Source: Cryobacterium sp. PH31-AA6 (GTDB taxonomy: Bacteria > Actinomycetota > Actinomycetes > Actinomycetales > Microbacteriaceae). Taken from it: 62,513 bases of DNA. The notes under the pieces are model-generated. The model was not told the origin of the DNA. It worked only from the letters and a program-made list of their open reading frames with translations, and did no database searches. The DNA lies in NCBI RefSeq assembly GCF_030063195.1, contig NZ_JASISS010000020.1, positions 1 through 62,513 of the forward strand, in the 5' to 3' direction. Of the stretch, positions 30,575 through 39,001 are shown one piece after another (positions within the stretch are counted from its first letter, which is position 1; each line of letters begins with the position of its first letter). The translations under genes were made by a program, and so were the position numbers.

Positions 30575-31144
30575 ATGAGGCCCGTCGAACTCTCGTCGCC
30601 GCTGGTCCGGCTGGACCAGCCGACCTCGGGCGATGCCGAGGCCATATTCGAGTACTGTCAGGATCCCCTGTTCGAGCGGGTCCTCACCGTGCCATGGCCC
30701 TATGGCCGCGAGGATGCCGCTTCATTCATTTCCGGGTATGTCCCCGCCGGGTGGGCATCGGACCGGGAATACACCTGGGCCGTGCGTGCGCCGGGCTCCC
30801 CCGAGTTGATCGGCGTGATCGGGCTGCGCGTCCCCAGCGGCTCGATCGGCTACTGGGTGGGAGCGCCCCACCGAGGCCACGGCTACATCCCGGAGGCCCA
30901 GCGGCTCGTCGCCGACTGGGCATTCTCGACCGGCGTCGTCGACGCCATCACCTGGCAGTGCGTGCCCGGGAACATCGCCTCGGCCCGCACCGCCCGGAAA
31001 ATCGGCTTCAGCTTCGTGGGCGAGATGCCCGCCGACCACCCTCACCGCGACGGGTCGTTCCCGCCGGCCTGGACCGGACGTCTTCTCGCCACCGATGACC
31101 GCGCGCCGAAGGCGGGTTGGCCGGCCGACGTGGTCGCCGACTAA
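30575..31144 (+). CDS. GNAT family N-acetyltransferase (RimJ/RimL-like)
   Basis: A 189-residue acetyltransferase. The acetyl-CoA site is IGYWVGAPHRGHGYIPEAQR (the R-x-x-G-x-G/A loop appears as HRGHGY), followed by ITWQCVPGNIASARTARKIG, the typical C-terminal motif of RimJ/L-type enzymes acting on N-termini or small amines. ATG 30575 lies two bases after trpS, suggesting translational coupling. The substrate is unknown. Confidence 0.85.
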   Translation: MRPVELSSPLVRLDQPTSGDAEAIFEYCQDPLFERVLTVPWPYGREDAASFISGYVPAGWASDREYTWAVRAPGSPELIGVIGLRVPSGSIGYWVGAPHRGHGYIPEAQRLVADWAFSTGVVDAITWQCVPGNIASARTARKIGFSFVGEMPADHPHRDGSFPPAWTGRLLATDDRAPKAGWPADVVAD

Positions 31145-31147
31145 GCC

Positions 31148-31888
31148 ATGTGCGCGCTCGTTCCCTCCGTCGTCCTCTTCGATCTGGATGACACCCTGTT
31201 CGCGCACGTCGGCGCGGTCGCTGACGGCATTGTTCGGCACCTCGCGGCCATCGGCGGACCGTTCGCCGACATTGACCCGGTCGGGGCGGTGGCGCTCTGG
31301 CAGGAGCTGGAGGAGCGGCACTATCACTCCTACCTCGCCGGCCGGCTGGACTTCCCCGGTCAGCGTCGCGAGCGCGCCCGCGGCTTCGCCGCCGCACACG
31401 GGGTGCCCCTGTCCGATCAGGAGTCGGTGGACTGGTTCGCCGCCTATTTCGAGCACTACCGGGCGAGCTGGCGGCTGCATGACGACGCCCTGCCGTGTCT
31501 GGAGGCCCTCGGCGCGGCGATTCCGGGCATCCGTTTCGGCCTGATCACCAATGGTGAGCTCTCGCACCAGCAGCCGAAACTTGTGCGCACGGGCCTCGAC
31601 GGCCGGCTGGAACGGGTGATCACCTCGGCCGCGTTCGGCGTCGCCAAACCCGACCGCCGGATCTTCGAGCACGCCTGCTCGGTCTTCGGGGTGACCCCTG
31701 GCGACGCAGCCTACGTCGGGGACCGGCTCCGGACCGACGCGATCGGAGCGGCCGCCGCCGGGCTCACCGCGGTCTGGCTCGACCGGCGGAACGCAACGGT
31801 TGACCCGGCGGACGCCGCCGACGCCGCCCACCTGGGCGTGCTCCGGATCACCGGCCTGGCCGACCTGCCGGCCGCCCTCGCCCGCTGA
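31148..31888 (+). CDS. HAD family hydrolase
   Basis: A 246-residue haloacid dehalogenase-superfamily phosphatase. Motif I VVLFDLDDTLFAH (nucleophile and acid Asp), motif II GLITNGELSHQQ, motif III with Lys in AFGVAKPDRRIFEHA, and motif IV AYVGDRLRTDAIGAAAAG. A helical cap (about 25-110) marks it as subfamily I, similar to YjjG/pyrimidine-nucleotidase-like members. Starts three bases after the acetyltransferase gene. Substrate unassigned. Confidence 0.88.
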   Translation: MCALVPSVVLFDLDDTLFAHVGAVADGIVRHLAAIGGPFADIDPVGAVALWQELEERHYHSYLAGRLDFPGQRRERARGFAAAHGVPLSDQESVDWFAAYFEHYRASWRLHDDALPCLEALGAAIPGIRFGLITNGELSHQQPKLVRTGLDGRLERVITSAAFGVAKPDRRIFEHACSVFGVTPGDAAYVGDRLRTDAIGAAAAGLTAVWLDRRNATVDPADAADAAHLGVLRITGLADLPAALAR

Positions 31889-31950
31889 CCCGCCGGCCCC
31901 GGGCGCCCTCGCCCGCTGACACTCGGCGTGGTCGCCAACGCTCCTGGTGT

Positions 31951-32042
31951 GGCTAACTCAGGAGAACCGAGCGACTCTCGCAAATTCGGCCCGAAGACAC
32001 GGGGTCCCGCACTCGCCGGGGCTGAGTTCTCCTGAGTTAGCC
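31951..32042. repeat. 92-bp element A with 16-bp perfect inverted arms (GGCTAACTCAGGAGAA)
   Basis: GGCTAACTCAGGAGAA (31951-31966) is exactly complementary to 32027-32042, enclosing 60 bp. A few more bases inside the arms also pair. It lies between the HAD gene and the nuclease gene. A second element of the same length and arm sequence occurs at 33083-33174 on the other side of the nuclease gene. No open reading frame inside. No convincing target-site duplication flanks it. Confidence 0.88.
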
Positions 32043-32083
32043 CCCGACCGGAGGCCGGTTCCGAACGCCTCGACGGTGATCGG

Positions 32084-32974
32084 TCAGTGGATCACGGTGA
32101 GATAGTGGCGACTCGCAGCCAGCAGGCCGCTGATGGCCGCCGTGACACGTTCCGGGTGATGGATGATGTCGCGATACAGCAGACGAAGGCTCAGGTAGCC
32201 CCTCATCGCCAACTCACAATCGCGTGCTCGGTCGCGTGCCTGGGCGTCCCATCCCTCATGGAATTTTCGGCTGTCGGCCTCGACGACAAGGCATCCCTCG
32301 ATGAGCATGTCGACTCGGCCTACCCCGTCGATCGTCACCTGGATCTCGAAGTCGAAGCCGGCGTTCTTGACGATGAACCGGAGCACGGTCTCCTGTCCCG
32401 ACTCGCTGCGTGAGTCGATGAGCGGGCGCAGGTACTGGACACCTTCGGGGAGCGCGGCGAAGATCGCCGGAATGGCCTTCGGTTTGATGAGGCGTTGATG
32501 CAAGGCGTTGTCGAGGGAGGCGAGGGCGAATCGCGGTTCCTGACACCGGACGATCTGCACCAGCGCGTCGGCCAAACCGATGCTGTATTCCGACCCGGAT
32601 TCCGGCTCGATCAACTCTCCCCAATGTAATTCCACGCCGTCGCGATTGTGGGCACTGAGCAACTGGTGACGGTCGTGAGGCGCGCGCAACCGGGACGCTG
32701 TCGGAACAAGAAGAACGTGGGTGAATGTGCTGTCGAGTACGAAGACACCGGCGTGCGCTGCCGCGGAAACGCACGCAAGCCGTCCCCCCAGTCGCACGGC
32801 CGCGAGAATATGCGGGTCAACCCCGGGCAGGGCGTAATGCCCTCGCCTGACCCTGATCAATGAACCGCCCTCCGTCGCTGCCTGCAGCGCGCGCCAGCTG
32901 GCCCCGCCGGCGACGAGTGCCTTCGTCTCGGCGATACGCACGTCATTCTCGCGGAAGTAGTCAGTCCAGGTCAT
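32084..32974 (-). CDS. AbiEi-like wHTH + DUF559/Vsr-like nuclease protein
   Basis: A 296-residue protein. The N-terminal 60 residues look like the AbiEi-type winged helix (AGGASWRALQAATEGGSLIR, then VRRGHYALPG). The C-terminal 110 resemble the Vsr/DUF559 PD-(D/E)xK fold: E195 in ESGQETVLRF, D222 in GRVDMLIEG, E232-A-D234 in LVVEADSRKFH with H239, then DAQARDRARDCELAMRGYLS. Family examples read RVDF..., EVDG..H, D..RD..L...GY. No cognate toxin, methylase or helicase gene is adjacent, so it stands alone. Both sides are marked by matching 92-bp elements. Role in defence or DNA repair is inference. ATG 32974. Confidence 0.75.
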   Translation of the reverse strand: MTWTDYFRENDVRIAETKALVAGGASWRALQAATEGGSLIRVRRGHYALPGVDPHILAAVRLGGRLACVSAAAHAGVFVLDSTFTHVLLVPTASRLRAPHDRHQLLSAHNRDGVELHWGELIEPESGSEYSIGLADALVQIVRCQEPRFALASLDNALHQRLIKPKAIPAIFAALPEGVQYLRPLIDSRSESGQETVLRFIVKNAGFDFEIQVTIDGVGRVDMLIEGCLVVEADSRKFHEGWDAQARDRARDCELAMRGYLSLRLLYRDIIHHPERVTAAISGLLAASRHYLTVIH

Positions 32975-33080
32975 GCCGGGAAGTGTCGTGGAACTCCCGC
33001 ACTGCCCCCCGGGAGGCTCGACATCTGTGGACAGGACGGGACCGCGCCGGTTGTGGACAACAGCAAGCGGGCGACGTGCC

Positions 33081-33176
33081 GTGGCTAACTCAGGAAATGT
33101 GCGGCACGGGCGTCATTGGGCCGCACTGATCCGGGACCGCGCGTCGTCGGCGGGGAGGATTTCATGAGTTAGCCAC
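33081..33176. repeat. element B, partner of the 92-bp element, with 18-bp inverted arms
   Basis: GTGGCTAACTCAGGAAAT (33081-33098) pairs with ATTTCATGAGTTAGCCAC (33159-33176) with one mismatch. From GGCTAACT to AGTTAGCC it is 92 bp, exactly the length of element A, and aligns without gaps. The outer 13-14 bases of each arm match element A, whereas the 60-bp interior matches at only about 26 positions by my count. It lies 106 bases upstream of the nuclease start. The rest of 32975-33281 holds the glpK hairpin and nothing else I can identify. Confidence 0.88.
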
Positions 33177-33207
33177 AGCGCCACCGTCGGAGGGGAGGTG
33201 GGACGGC

Positions 33208-33242
33208 GGAAACCCGGCGGCCTGGGTGGACGCCGGGTTTCC
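33208..33242 (-). terminator. stem-loop behind glpK
   Basis: GGAAACCCGGCG (33208-33219) pairs perfectly with 33231-33242; the loop is 11 bases. It is 40 bases after the glpK stop on the minus strand. There is no T tract, so it may be a weak terminator or 3' end stabiliser. Confidence 0.6.
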
Positions 33243-33281
33243 GGGGGTGCGGTGGTGCGGGGTGGGCGGTGGGCGGTGGGG

Positions 33282-34796
33282 CTAGAGGACGTCCTCGTCG
33301 ACCCAGTCGAGGGACTTGGTGACGGCCTTCTTCCAGTTGCGCAGCAGGCGGTCACGCTCGGCGACATCCATCTGCGGCTCCCAGCGGGCGTCTTCCTGCC
33401 AGTTGGCGCGGAGCTCGTCGAGGCTGCTCCAGAAACCCACGGCGAGGCCGGCCGCGTAGGCGGCGCCCAGCGCGGTCGTCTCGGCCACGACCGGACGCAC
33501 GACGGATACGCCGAGGATGTCGGCCTGGAACTGCATCAGCAGGTCGTTGGCCGAGGCCCCGCCGTCGACCTTGAGCTCGGTCAGCGGAACGCCGGAGTCC
33601 GCGTTGACCGCGTCCAGCACCTCCCGGGACTGGTACGCGATCGCCTCGAGCGCGGCCCGGGCGATGTGACCCTTGTTCACGAACCGGGTCAAACCGACCA
33701 GGGCGCCGCGGGCATCGGCGCGCCAGTACGGCGCGAACAGGCCGGAGAAGGCCGGCACGAAGTAGGCTCCGCCGTTGTCCTTGACCGAGAGGGCCAGCGC
33801 CTCGATCTCGGCGGCAGAGCCGACGATTCCGAGGTTGTCGCGAAGCCACTGCACGAGTGACCCGGTGACGGCGATCGCACCCTCGAGCGCGTAGTGCGGC
33901 GCCTCGTCGCCGAGCTTGTAGCCGACCGTGGTGAGCAGACCGTTCTTGGATTGCACGATCTCGGTGCCGGTGTTGAAGATGAGGAAGTTACCGGTGCCAT
34001 ACGTGTTCTTGGCCTCACCCTGGTCGAACGCGGCCTGGCCGAATGTTGCCGCCTGCTGGTCGCCGAGGATGCCCGCGATCGGTGTCTCGCGCAGCAGGCT
34101 GTGCTCGCTGGCGTGGCCGTAGACCTCGGAGGAGGAGCGAATCTCGGGCAGCATCGACTTGGGCACGTCGAACGCGGCGAGGATGTCGTCGTCCCAGGCC
34201 AGGGTCTCCAGATCCATGAACATGGTGCGGCTGGCGTTGGTGACGTCGGTCGCGTGCACGCCGCCCTCGAGCCCGCCGGTCAGGTTCCAGAGCACCCACG
34301 AGTCGGTCGTGCCGAACATCAGCTGGCCGGCGTCGGCCTTCTCCCGGGCACCCTCGACGTTCTCGAGGATCCAGACGATCTTGGTGCCGGAGAAGTAGGT
34401 CGCCAGGGGCAGGCCGACCTGCTTCTTGAACCGCTCGACGCCGCCGTCGGCGGCGAGCCGGTCGACGATCGGCTGGGTGCGGGTGTCCTGCCAGACGATG
34501 GCGTTGTAGACGGGAAGACCGGTGGTGCGATCCCAGACCACGGCGGTCTCGCGCTGGTTGGTGATGCCGACGGCGTCGATGTCGTGGCGGGTGAGGTTGG
34601 CCTTGGAGAGGGCCTGGCCGATCACCTCACGGGTGTTGTTCCAGATCTCCATCGGGTCGTGCTCGACCCACCCGGCCTGGGGGAAAATCTGCTCATGCTC
34701 GAGCTGGCCGGTCGAGACGATCGACCCGGCCTTGTCGAAGATGATCGCGCGGGAACTCGTCGTCCCCTGGTCGATGGCGATGATGTACTGGGCCAT
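33282..34796 (-). CDS. glpK: glycerol kinase
   Basis: A 504-residue FGGY-family kinase phosphorylating glycerol to glycerol-3-phosphate with ATP. Marks: [17 protein letters not shown] (N-terminal phosphate loop), [46 protein letters not shown], and the second phosphate region [23 protein letters not shown] 34796 has AAAGGAG seven bases upstream. It follows glpF by 102 bases, and both follow glpD. Product feeds GlpD (36011-37726). Confidence 0.95.
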   Translation of the reverse strand: MAQYIIAIDQGTTSSRAIIFDKAGSIVSTGQLEHEQIFPQAGWVEHDPMEIWNNTREVIGQALSKANLTRHDIDAVGITNQRETAVVWDRTTGLPVYNAIVWQDTRTQPIVDRLAADGGVERFKKQVGLPLATYFSGTKIVWILENVEGAREKADAGQLMFGTTDSWVLWNLTGGLEGGVHATDVTNASRTMFMDLETLAWDDDILAAFDVPKSMLPEIRSSSEVYGHASEHSLLRETPIAGILGDQQAATFGQAAFDQGEAKNTYGTGNFLIFNTGTEIVQSKNGLLTTVGYKLGDEAPHYALEGAIAVTGSLVQWLRDNLGIVGSAAEIEALALSVKDNGGAYFVPAFSGLFAPYWRADARGALVGLTRFVNKGHIARAALEAIAYQSREVLDAVNADSGVPLTELKVDGGASANDLLMQFQADILGVSVVRPVVAETTALGAAYAAGLAVGFWSSLDELRANWQEDARWEPQMDVAERDRLLRNWKKAVTKSLDWVDEDVL

Positions 34797-34898
34797 TGAT
34801 AACTCCTTTGTTGATCGTGTGGTTCAGGTTATAGGTGTGGCAATTGAGTGTCTGGCGGGCGCGGCGTCCGTCGACGGATGCCGCGGAGCCGGTGCGGC

Positions 34899-35663
34899 CT
34901 AGGCCAGGAGTGGCAGGAGAAGTACCGAGGACCAGCCGGCGAGCAGCCCGCCGATGACCGGGCCGACGACGGGAACCCACGAGTAGGCCCAGTCGGAGGA
35001 ACCCTTGCCCTTGATCGGCAGCAGGAAGTGTGCGATCCGGGGCCCGAGGTCACGGGCCGGGTTGATCGCGTACCCGGTCGGCCCACCGAGCGAGGTACCG
35101 ATCACGATGACCAGCAGCGCAACCGGCAGGGCGCCGAGGGCCGCCAAACCGCCGTTTTCACCCTGGCGTCCGCCACCGAAGGCGAGCACCACGAACACCA
35201 GCACGAAGGTGCCGATGATCTCGGTGACGAGGTTCCAGCCGTAGGATCGGATCGCCGGACCGGTCGAGAACACGCCCAGCTTGTTGGCCGCGTTCGGCTC
35301 CTGGTCGAAGTGCTGCTTGTAGGCCAGCCACACGAAGACCGCGCCGATTAGAGCGCCGATCATCTGTGCACCGATGTAGCTCAGGACGGAGACGGCGTTC
35401 ACGGGAACGCCCGAGCCGAACTCGGTGGCACCGGAGGCCACGAGGCCGAGGGTGACCGCGGGGTTGAGGTGCGCGCCGGAATTGTAGGCGACGACGACAC
35501 CGGAGAAGACGGCGAGGCCCCAACCGATGGTCACCATGAGGAAGCCACCGCCGACGCCCTTGTTCTTGGCGAGGGCTACGTTGGCGACCACTCCGCAGCC
35601 GAGGAGAACCAGCAGGGCAGTGCCCACCACTTCCGAGAGAAAAACGATACCGAGATTGTCCAC
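34899..35663 (-). CDS. glpF: glycerol facilitator (aquaglyceroporin)
   Basis: A 254-residue MIP-family channel. The two pore motifs are AHLNPAVTLG and GYAINPARDLGPR; the Asp after the second NPAR is the hallmark of glycerol facilitators as opposed to water channels. Six membrane segments plus the two half-helices are apparent, for example EVVGTALLVLLGCGVVAN. Start is GTG 35663. It lies 347 bases downstream of glpD, with a pentanucleotide array in between. Confidence 0.93.
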   Translation of the reverse strand: MDNLGIVFLSEVVGTALLVLLGCGVVANVALAKNKGVGGGFLMVTIGWGLAVFSGVVVAYNSGAHLNPAVTLGLVASGATEFGSGVPVNAVSVLSYIGAQMIGALIGAVFVWLAYKQHFDQEPNAANKLGVFSTGPAIRSYGWNLVTEIIGTFVLVFVVLAFGGGRQGENGGLAALGALPVALLVIVIGTSLGGPTGYAINPARDLGPRIAHFLLPIKGKGSSDWAYSWVPVVGPVIGGLLAGWSSVLLLPLLA

Positions 35664-36010
35664 TATGACGCCTTTGTTTTGATGGAAACGGATGGTCCGG
35701 CAGAAGCCGAATTCTGAAAACCTATCGATTCAAGCGGACGAGAGGGGCGATTCCGGGTGCACATCCGTGCAGATCCGGGTCCAGCCACAGTCGCGGGTTC
35801 GATCGACAGGTCACCGCTCCTCCTCGCCCGGGCGGCGAGAAGGTCGGTCAGCCAGGCAGCCCGGCGGGGCAGCCCGGACGGGCCAGGCCCGGCGGGGCAG
35901 GCTAAGCAGGGCAGGTCAGATCAGGTCAGATCAGATCAGATCAGATCAGATCAGATCAGGTCAGGCCAGATCAGATCAGATCAGATCAGATCAGGTCAGG
36001 TCAGGTCAGG
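35664..36010. other. glpD-glpF intergenic region
   Basis: 347 bases without a gene. From 35855 to 35915 it holds GC-rich, imperfect GGCGGGGCAG-like repeats, then the TCAGR pentamer array that runs into the glpD stop codon. It must contain the 5' leader, and perhaps the promoter, of glpF on the minus strand, but I cannot identify -10/-35 boxes with confidence. Open frames read through the array on the plus strand are artefacts of the pentamer. Confidence 0.6.
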
Positions 36011-36015
36011 TCAGG
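35916..36015. repeat. pentanucleotide array, 20 units of TCAGA/TCAGG
   Basis: Twenty contiguous 5-bp units cover 35916-36015: 19 are TCAGA or TCAGG and one is CCAGA. On the minus strand units read CCTGA or TCTGA, and the final unit supplies the TGA stop of glpD at 36011-36013. Every TCAGA followed by TCAG creates a GATC, giving 12 GATC tetramers within about 80 bp. Pure pentamer arrays of this size are unusual in a chromosome like this. Confidence 0.95.
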
Positions 36016-37726
36016 CGATCGTCTCGGCCGGCACGGACGCCAGCCGAACCCCGTGCGCGTCCCGAAGCATGGTCACGGTGAGCTCGACCTCTCGGGCGCG
36101 AGCTGCGGCATCCCAGCCGAGGACCGGGGCGATCACGGCCGCCAGCTCATCGAGCAGCGGCGGGGTGAGCTCGCCCCGGAAGGCCAGGCTGGTGCGGCGG
36201 AGCACGAGGTCGAGCAGGTGCATCACCGATTCCGTGGCCGCGAGGTATTCGATCTCCCGTCGGCTGTAGCCGTCGTGGTGGACAAGCGGGGCATCGGCTT
36301 CCTCGGTGAGCCAATCGATGACGTCGGAGGCGCGGGTACCGTAGCGGGTGAGCAGGGTGGCAGCGCGCGGGGCCCCCACCTCGTCGCCGTGCGCCGTGAT
36401 CCAGACCTGGTGGGCGGCATCCGTCATCGGGAAGTCACGCCCGCCGCCAATGAAGAGCCCGACGGTGGACACCACCCGTGGCAGGCCGAGCAGGCGGAGG
36501 ATGTCGCCGCTCAGGTGTTCGGCGAGGGCGCGGAACGTGGTCCACTTGCCCCCGACCAGGCTGAGCAGCGTGCCGGGGCGGTCGCCGAGTGGGCGGGACT
36601 CGATCCGGTAGTCGCGGGAGACGAAACCGGGCTGTTCGTCGTCGTGCCTCGGCAGCGGGCGCACCCCGGCGAATCGGAAGACGATCTGCGACCGGTCGAC
36701 GGCGACATCTGGGAATACGTGCGTGACCAGCTCGAAGAAGTAGTCGACCTCGTCTTCGGTGCAGCGGGCAGGCTGCGTCATGTCGTGCTCGAGGTCTGTC
36801 GTGCCGACCAGCACCCGGCCGGCGAGCGGGTAGATCAGCACGATGCGGCCGTCCTTGTGCTCGAAGAAGATCTCGCGCCCGCCGGTCGCGGCGAGCAGTT
36901 CGGGGTTGTCGAGCACGATGTGCGAGCCCTTGGTGCCGCCCATGTAGGCGCTGGCCTGGCCGAGCGCCGCGTTGGTGAGGTCCGTCCACGGCCCGGAGGT
37001 GTTGACGACGACGTCAGCCTGGAAGGCGAACTCCTCGCCGGTGACCGTGTTGCGCAGGCGCACGCCGTCGGCATCCATCCCGATGGCCTCGACGTAGTTC
37101 GCGCTGCGGGCGTGCGGGCCGGCGGCGAGGCCGTCTCCGAGCACGTCGAGGGCGAGGCGCTCCGGGTCGTGCATCGACGCGTCGTAGTAGGTGGCCGTGT
37201 ACTTGAGCGAAGGGTTCAGCCGGGGCAGCTGGCGCAGCGATTCCTTCGCCCCGCGGAACTCGTGCCGGGGCACGGTGCCGCCGTCGCGCGAGAAGGAGTC
37301 GTACAGGGTGAGGCCGACCTTGATCAGCAGGGCGCCGCGTTCCTGCGCCGCCCCCTGCCGGTGGGTGAGGAAGCGCAGCGGAGCGCTCAGCACCCCGGAG
37401 AAGGTGGAGAAGATCGGCACCGTGGTCTTCAACGGCTTGACGTAGTGCGGAGCGATCTTGAGCAGGCTGTTGCGCTCCTCGACGGACTCCTTCACGAGCC
37501 GGAACTCGCCGTTCTCGAGGTAGCGCACCCCGCCGTGGATCATGTGCGAGGAGGCGGCCGATGCCCCCGAGACGTAGTCGCCCTTGTCCACGATGACCAC
37601 ATCCACGCCCTGCAGCGCGAGGTCACGGAAGGTGGCGATGCCGTTGATGCCTGCCCCGATGATGAGGACTTTCGCTCGGGGGTTCGCCTGCACGGCGGCC
37701 TGGGCCGCGATCGCTGTGTTCTGCAC
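36011..37726 (-). CDS. glpD: glycerol-3-phosphate dehydrogenase (FAD, quinone-linked)
   Basis: A 571-residue membrane-associated flavoenzyme oxidising glycerol-3-phosphate to dihydroxyacetone phosphate. FAD motif VLIIGAGINGIATFRDLALQ, the GlpD signature GASAASSHMIHGGVRYLENG, FRFAGVRPLPRHDDEQPG, and SLVGGKWTTFRALAEHL near the C-terminal cap. Start is GTG 37726. The stop codon is formed by the last unit of the pentamer array. Divergent from a SorC-type regulator, with paired GTCA/TGAC dyads between them. Confidence 0.94.
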   Translation of the reverse strand: MQNTAIAAQAAVQANPRAKVLIIGAGINGIATFRDLALQGVDVVIVDKGDYVSGASAASSHMIHGGVRYLENGEFRLVKESVEERNSLLKIAPHYVKPLKTTVPIFSTFSGVLSAPLRFLTHRQGAAQERGALLIKVGLTLYDSFSRDGGTVPRHEFRGAKESLRQLPRLNPSLKYTATYYDASMHDPERLALDVLGDGLAAGPHARSANYVEAIGMDADGVRLRNTVTGEEFAFQADVVVNTSGPWTDLTNAALGQASAYMGGTKGSHIVLDNPELLAATGGREIFFEHKDGRIVLIYPLAGRVLVGTTDLEHDMTQPARCTEDEVDYFFELVTHVFPDVAVDRSQIVFRFAGVRPLPRHDDEQPGFVSRDYRIESRPLGDRPGTLLSLVGGKWTTFRALAEHLSGDILRLLGLPRVVSTVGLFIGGGRDFPMTDAAHQVWITAHGDEVGAPRAATLLTRYGTRASDVIDWLTEEADAPLVHHDGYSRREIEYLAATESVMHLLDLVLRRTSLAFRGELTPPLLDELAAVIAPVLGWDAAARAREVELTVTMLRDAHGVRLASVPAETIA

Positions 37727-37812
37727 TGTTCGCTCACTTCTGTGTGGGTTCGCAGCCGTGAAGCACTCACAGCCGGCTCAACGTCGATTTGCACTCCGGG
37801 CAAACCTCGTGG

Positions 37813-37855
37813 GTCAATACAGCTTGACTACGTCCACACAAACGGTCAAGCTGAC
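37813..37855. promoter_or_regulatory. two GTCA/TGAC dyads between glpD and the SorC-type regulator
   Basis: GTCAA-TACAGC-TTGAC (37813-37828) and GTCA-AGC-TGAC (37846-37856) are inverted repeats sharing a TTGAC/GTCAA half-site, about 30 bp apart. They sit in the 153-base divergent gap between glpD and the regulator start at 37880. SorC-family regulators bind such tandem sites cooperatively as tetramers, so these are candidate operators for autoregulation and glp control. This is inference from position and symmetry. Confidence 0.5.
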
Positions 37856-37879
37856 TGAACATATGTGCAAGGAGCGGGA

Positions 37880-38851
37880 ATGACTCTGCCGAACGAACTA
37901 ACGCTTTCGAACCGGACCAGCGACGCGCTGACCGCAGCGCACCTCTATTACATGCAGGACCTGACGATGGATGCCATCGCCCATGAGCTCCACACCTCGC
38001 GATCCTCGATTTCCCGCCTGCTCAGCCAGGCCAGGGCCAGCGGTCTCGTCGACATTCAGATCCGCTCCCCCCTCGACGCGACGAGCAGCCTGGAGAAGGT
38101 CATCCTCGACCGATACCATGTCGCCGCGCACGTCGTCCCCGTTCCCGATCACGCCAGCGACGTCGACCGGCTGGAACGGGTGGCCCTCTCGGTTGCACGG
38201 ATTCTCGGTCAGTTCTTCGATTCGAACATGACCATGGGCATCGCCTGGGGTTCGACCATGAACGCGATCAGCCGCCACGTGACCCCGAAACGCACCCACA
38301 ACTCTCAAATCGTGCAGCTCAACGGCGCCGGCAACATGCGCACGACCGGCCTCGACTACGCCAGTGAGATCCTGCGCCGGTTCGGCGACGCGTTCGGCGC
38401 CCACGTCGAGCAGTTCCCGGTGCCTACCTTCTTCGACGACCCCGCAACCCGGCAGGCGCTCTGGCGGGAACGCGGCGTCATTCGGCTCCTCGAGCTCCAG
38501 GGTCGGATGGACGTGGCCCTCTTCGGTCTGGGCTCCCCGTTCTCGGATGTCCCCAGCCACGTCTACGCCGGCGGTTACCTCGAAGACGCAGACTTTGACG
38601 CTCTCGGCCAGAGCGGTGTCGTGGGCGACGTGGCGACGATCTTCTTCCGCGCCGACGGCTCCACCGACGGCATCCCGCTGAACCAGCGCAGCACCGGCCC
38701 CGACTTCGCCGTGCTGCGCCGCACGCCGCGCCGAATCTGCGTCGTGTCCGGCAGCTCGAAGCTGGCCAGTCTGCGCGGGGCCCTGGCCGCCCGGGTGATC
38801 ACCGACCTGTACATCGACGAGGGAACGGCGCGGGCCCTGGCCGATTCCTGA
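37880..38851 (+). CDS. SorC/DeoR-type sugar-binding transcriptional regulator
   Basis: A 323-residue regulator. The N-terminal helix-turn-helix is YYMQDLTMDAIAHELHTSRS followed by SISRLLSQARASGLVDI. The C-terminal effector domain shows the SorC family's phosphosugar-isomerase-like fold, with TMGIAWGSTMNAISRHV, LNGAGNMRTTGLDYA and FGLGSPFSDVPSHVY. ATG 37880 has AAGGAG six bases upstream; an upstream GTG at 37865 is less likely. Its position between glpD and gldA suggests control of glycerol genes with a phosphorylated effector such as glycerol-3-phosphate, which is inference. Confidence 0.88.
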   Translation: MTLPNELTLSNRTSDALTAAHLYYMQDLTMDAIAHELHTSRSSISRLLSQARASGLVDIQIRSPLDATSSLEKVILDRYHVAAHVVPVPDHASDVDRLERVALSVARILGQFFDSNMTMGIAWGSTMNAISRHVTPKRTHNSQIVQLNGAGNMRTTGLDYASEILRRFGDAFGAHVEQFPVPTFFDDPATRQALWRERGVIRLLELQGRMDVALFGLGSPFSDVPSHVYAGGYLEDADFDALGQSGVVGDVATIFFRADGSTDGIPLNQRSTGPDFAVLRRTPRRICVVSGSSKLASLRGALAARVITDLYIDEGTARALADS

Positions 38852-38895
38852 GCGAGTCGGTCGGGGCGGCTGCCCGCGAGCGCTGACAGGGTGAA

Positions 38896-38927
38896 GCGGC
38901 GCCCGGAATTCACCATCCTGGCGCCGC
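38896..38927. terminator. hairpin between convergent SorC-type regulator and gldA
   Basis: GCGGCGCC (38896-38903) pairs with GGCGCCGC (38920-38927), with weak extension on both sides. It sits in the 150-base gap between two convergent stops (38851 and 39002), suitable for a shared terminator, though no long T tract is present. Confidence 0.55.
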
Positions 38928-39001
38928 CTCTATCAGCCACTCAACGTGACTTCACCACCGTCTCCCACCGGCCGCCACGGACTCGGCGGCGGGAGCGAGT
39001 G

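Noticed and set aside
31951..33176. Composite transposon with target-site duplication
   Set aside because: No transposase gene and no convincing direct repeats outside the elements; only the arm-paired elements themselves can be supported.
35692..36269. Plus-strand frames reading RSDQIRSDQIRS through the pentamer array
   Set aside because: Produced by the TCAGR repeat itself and antisense to glpD; not a gene.
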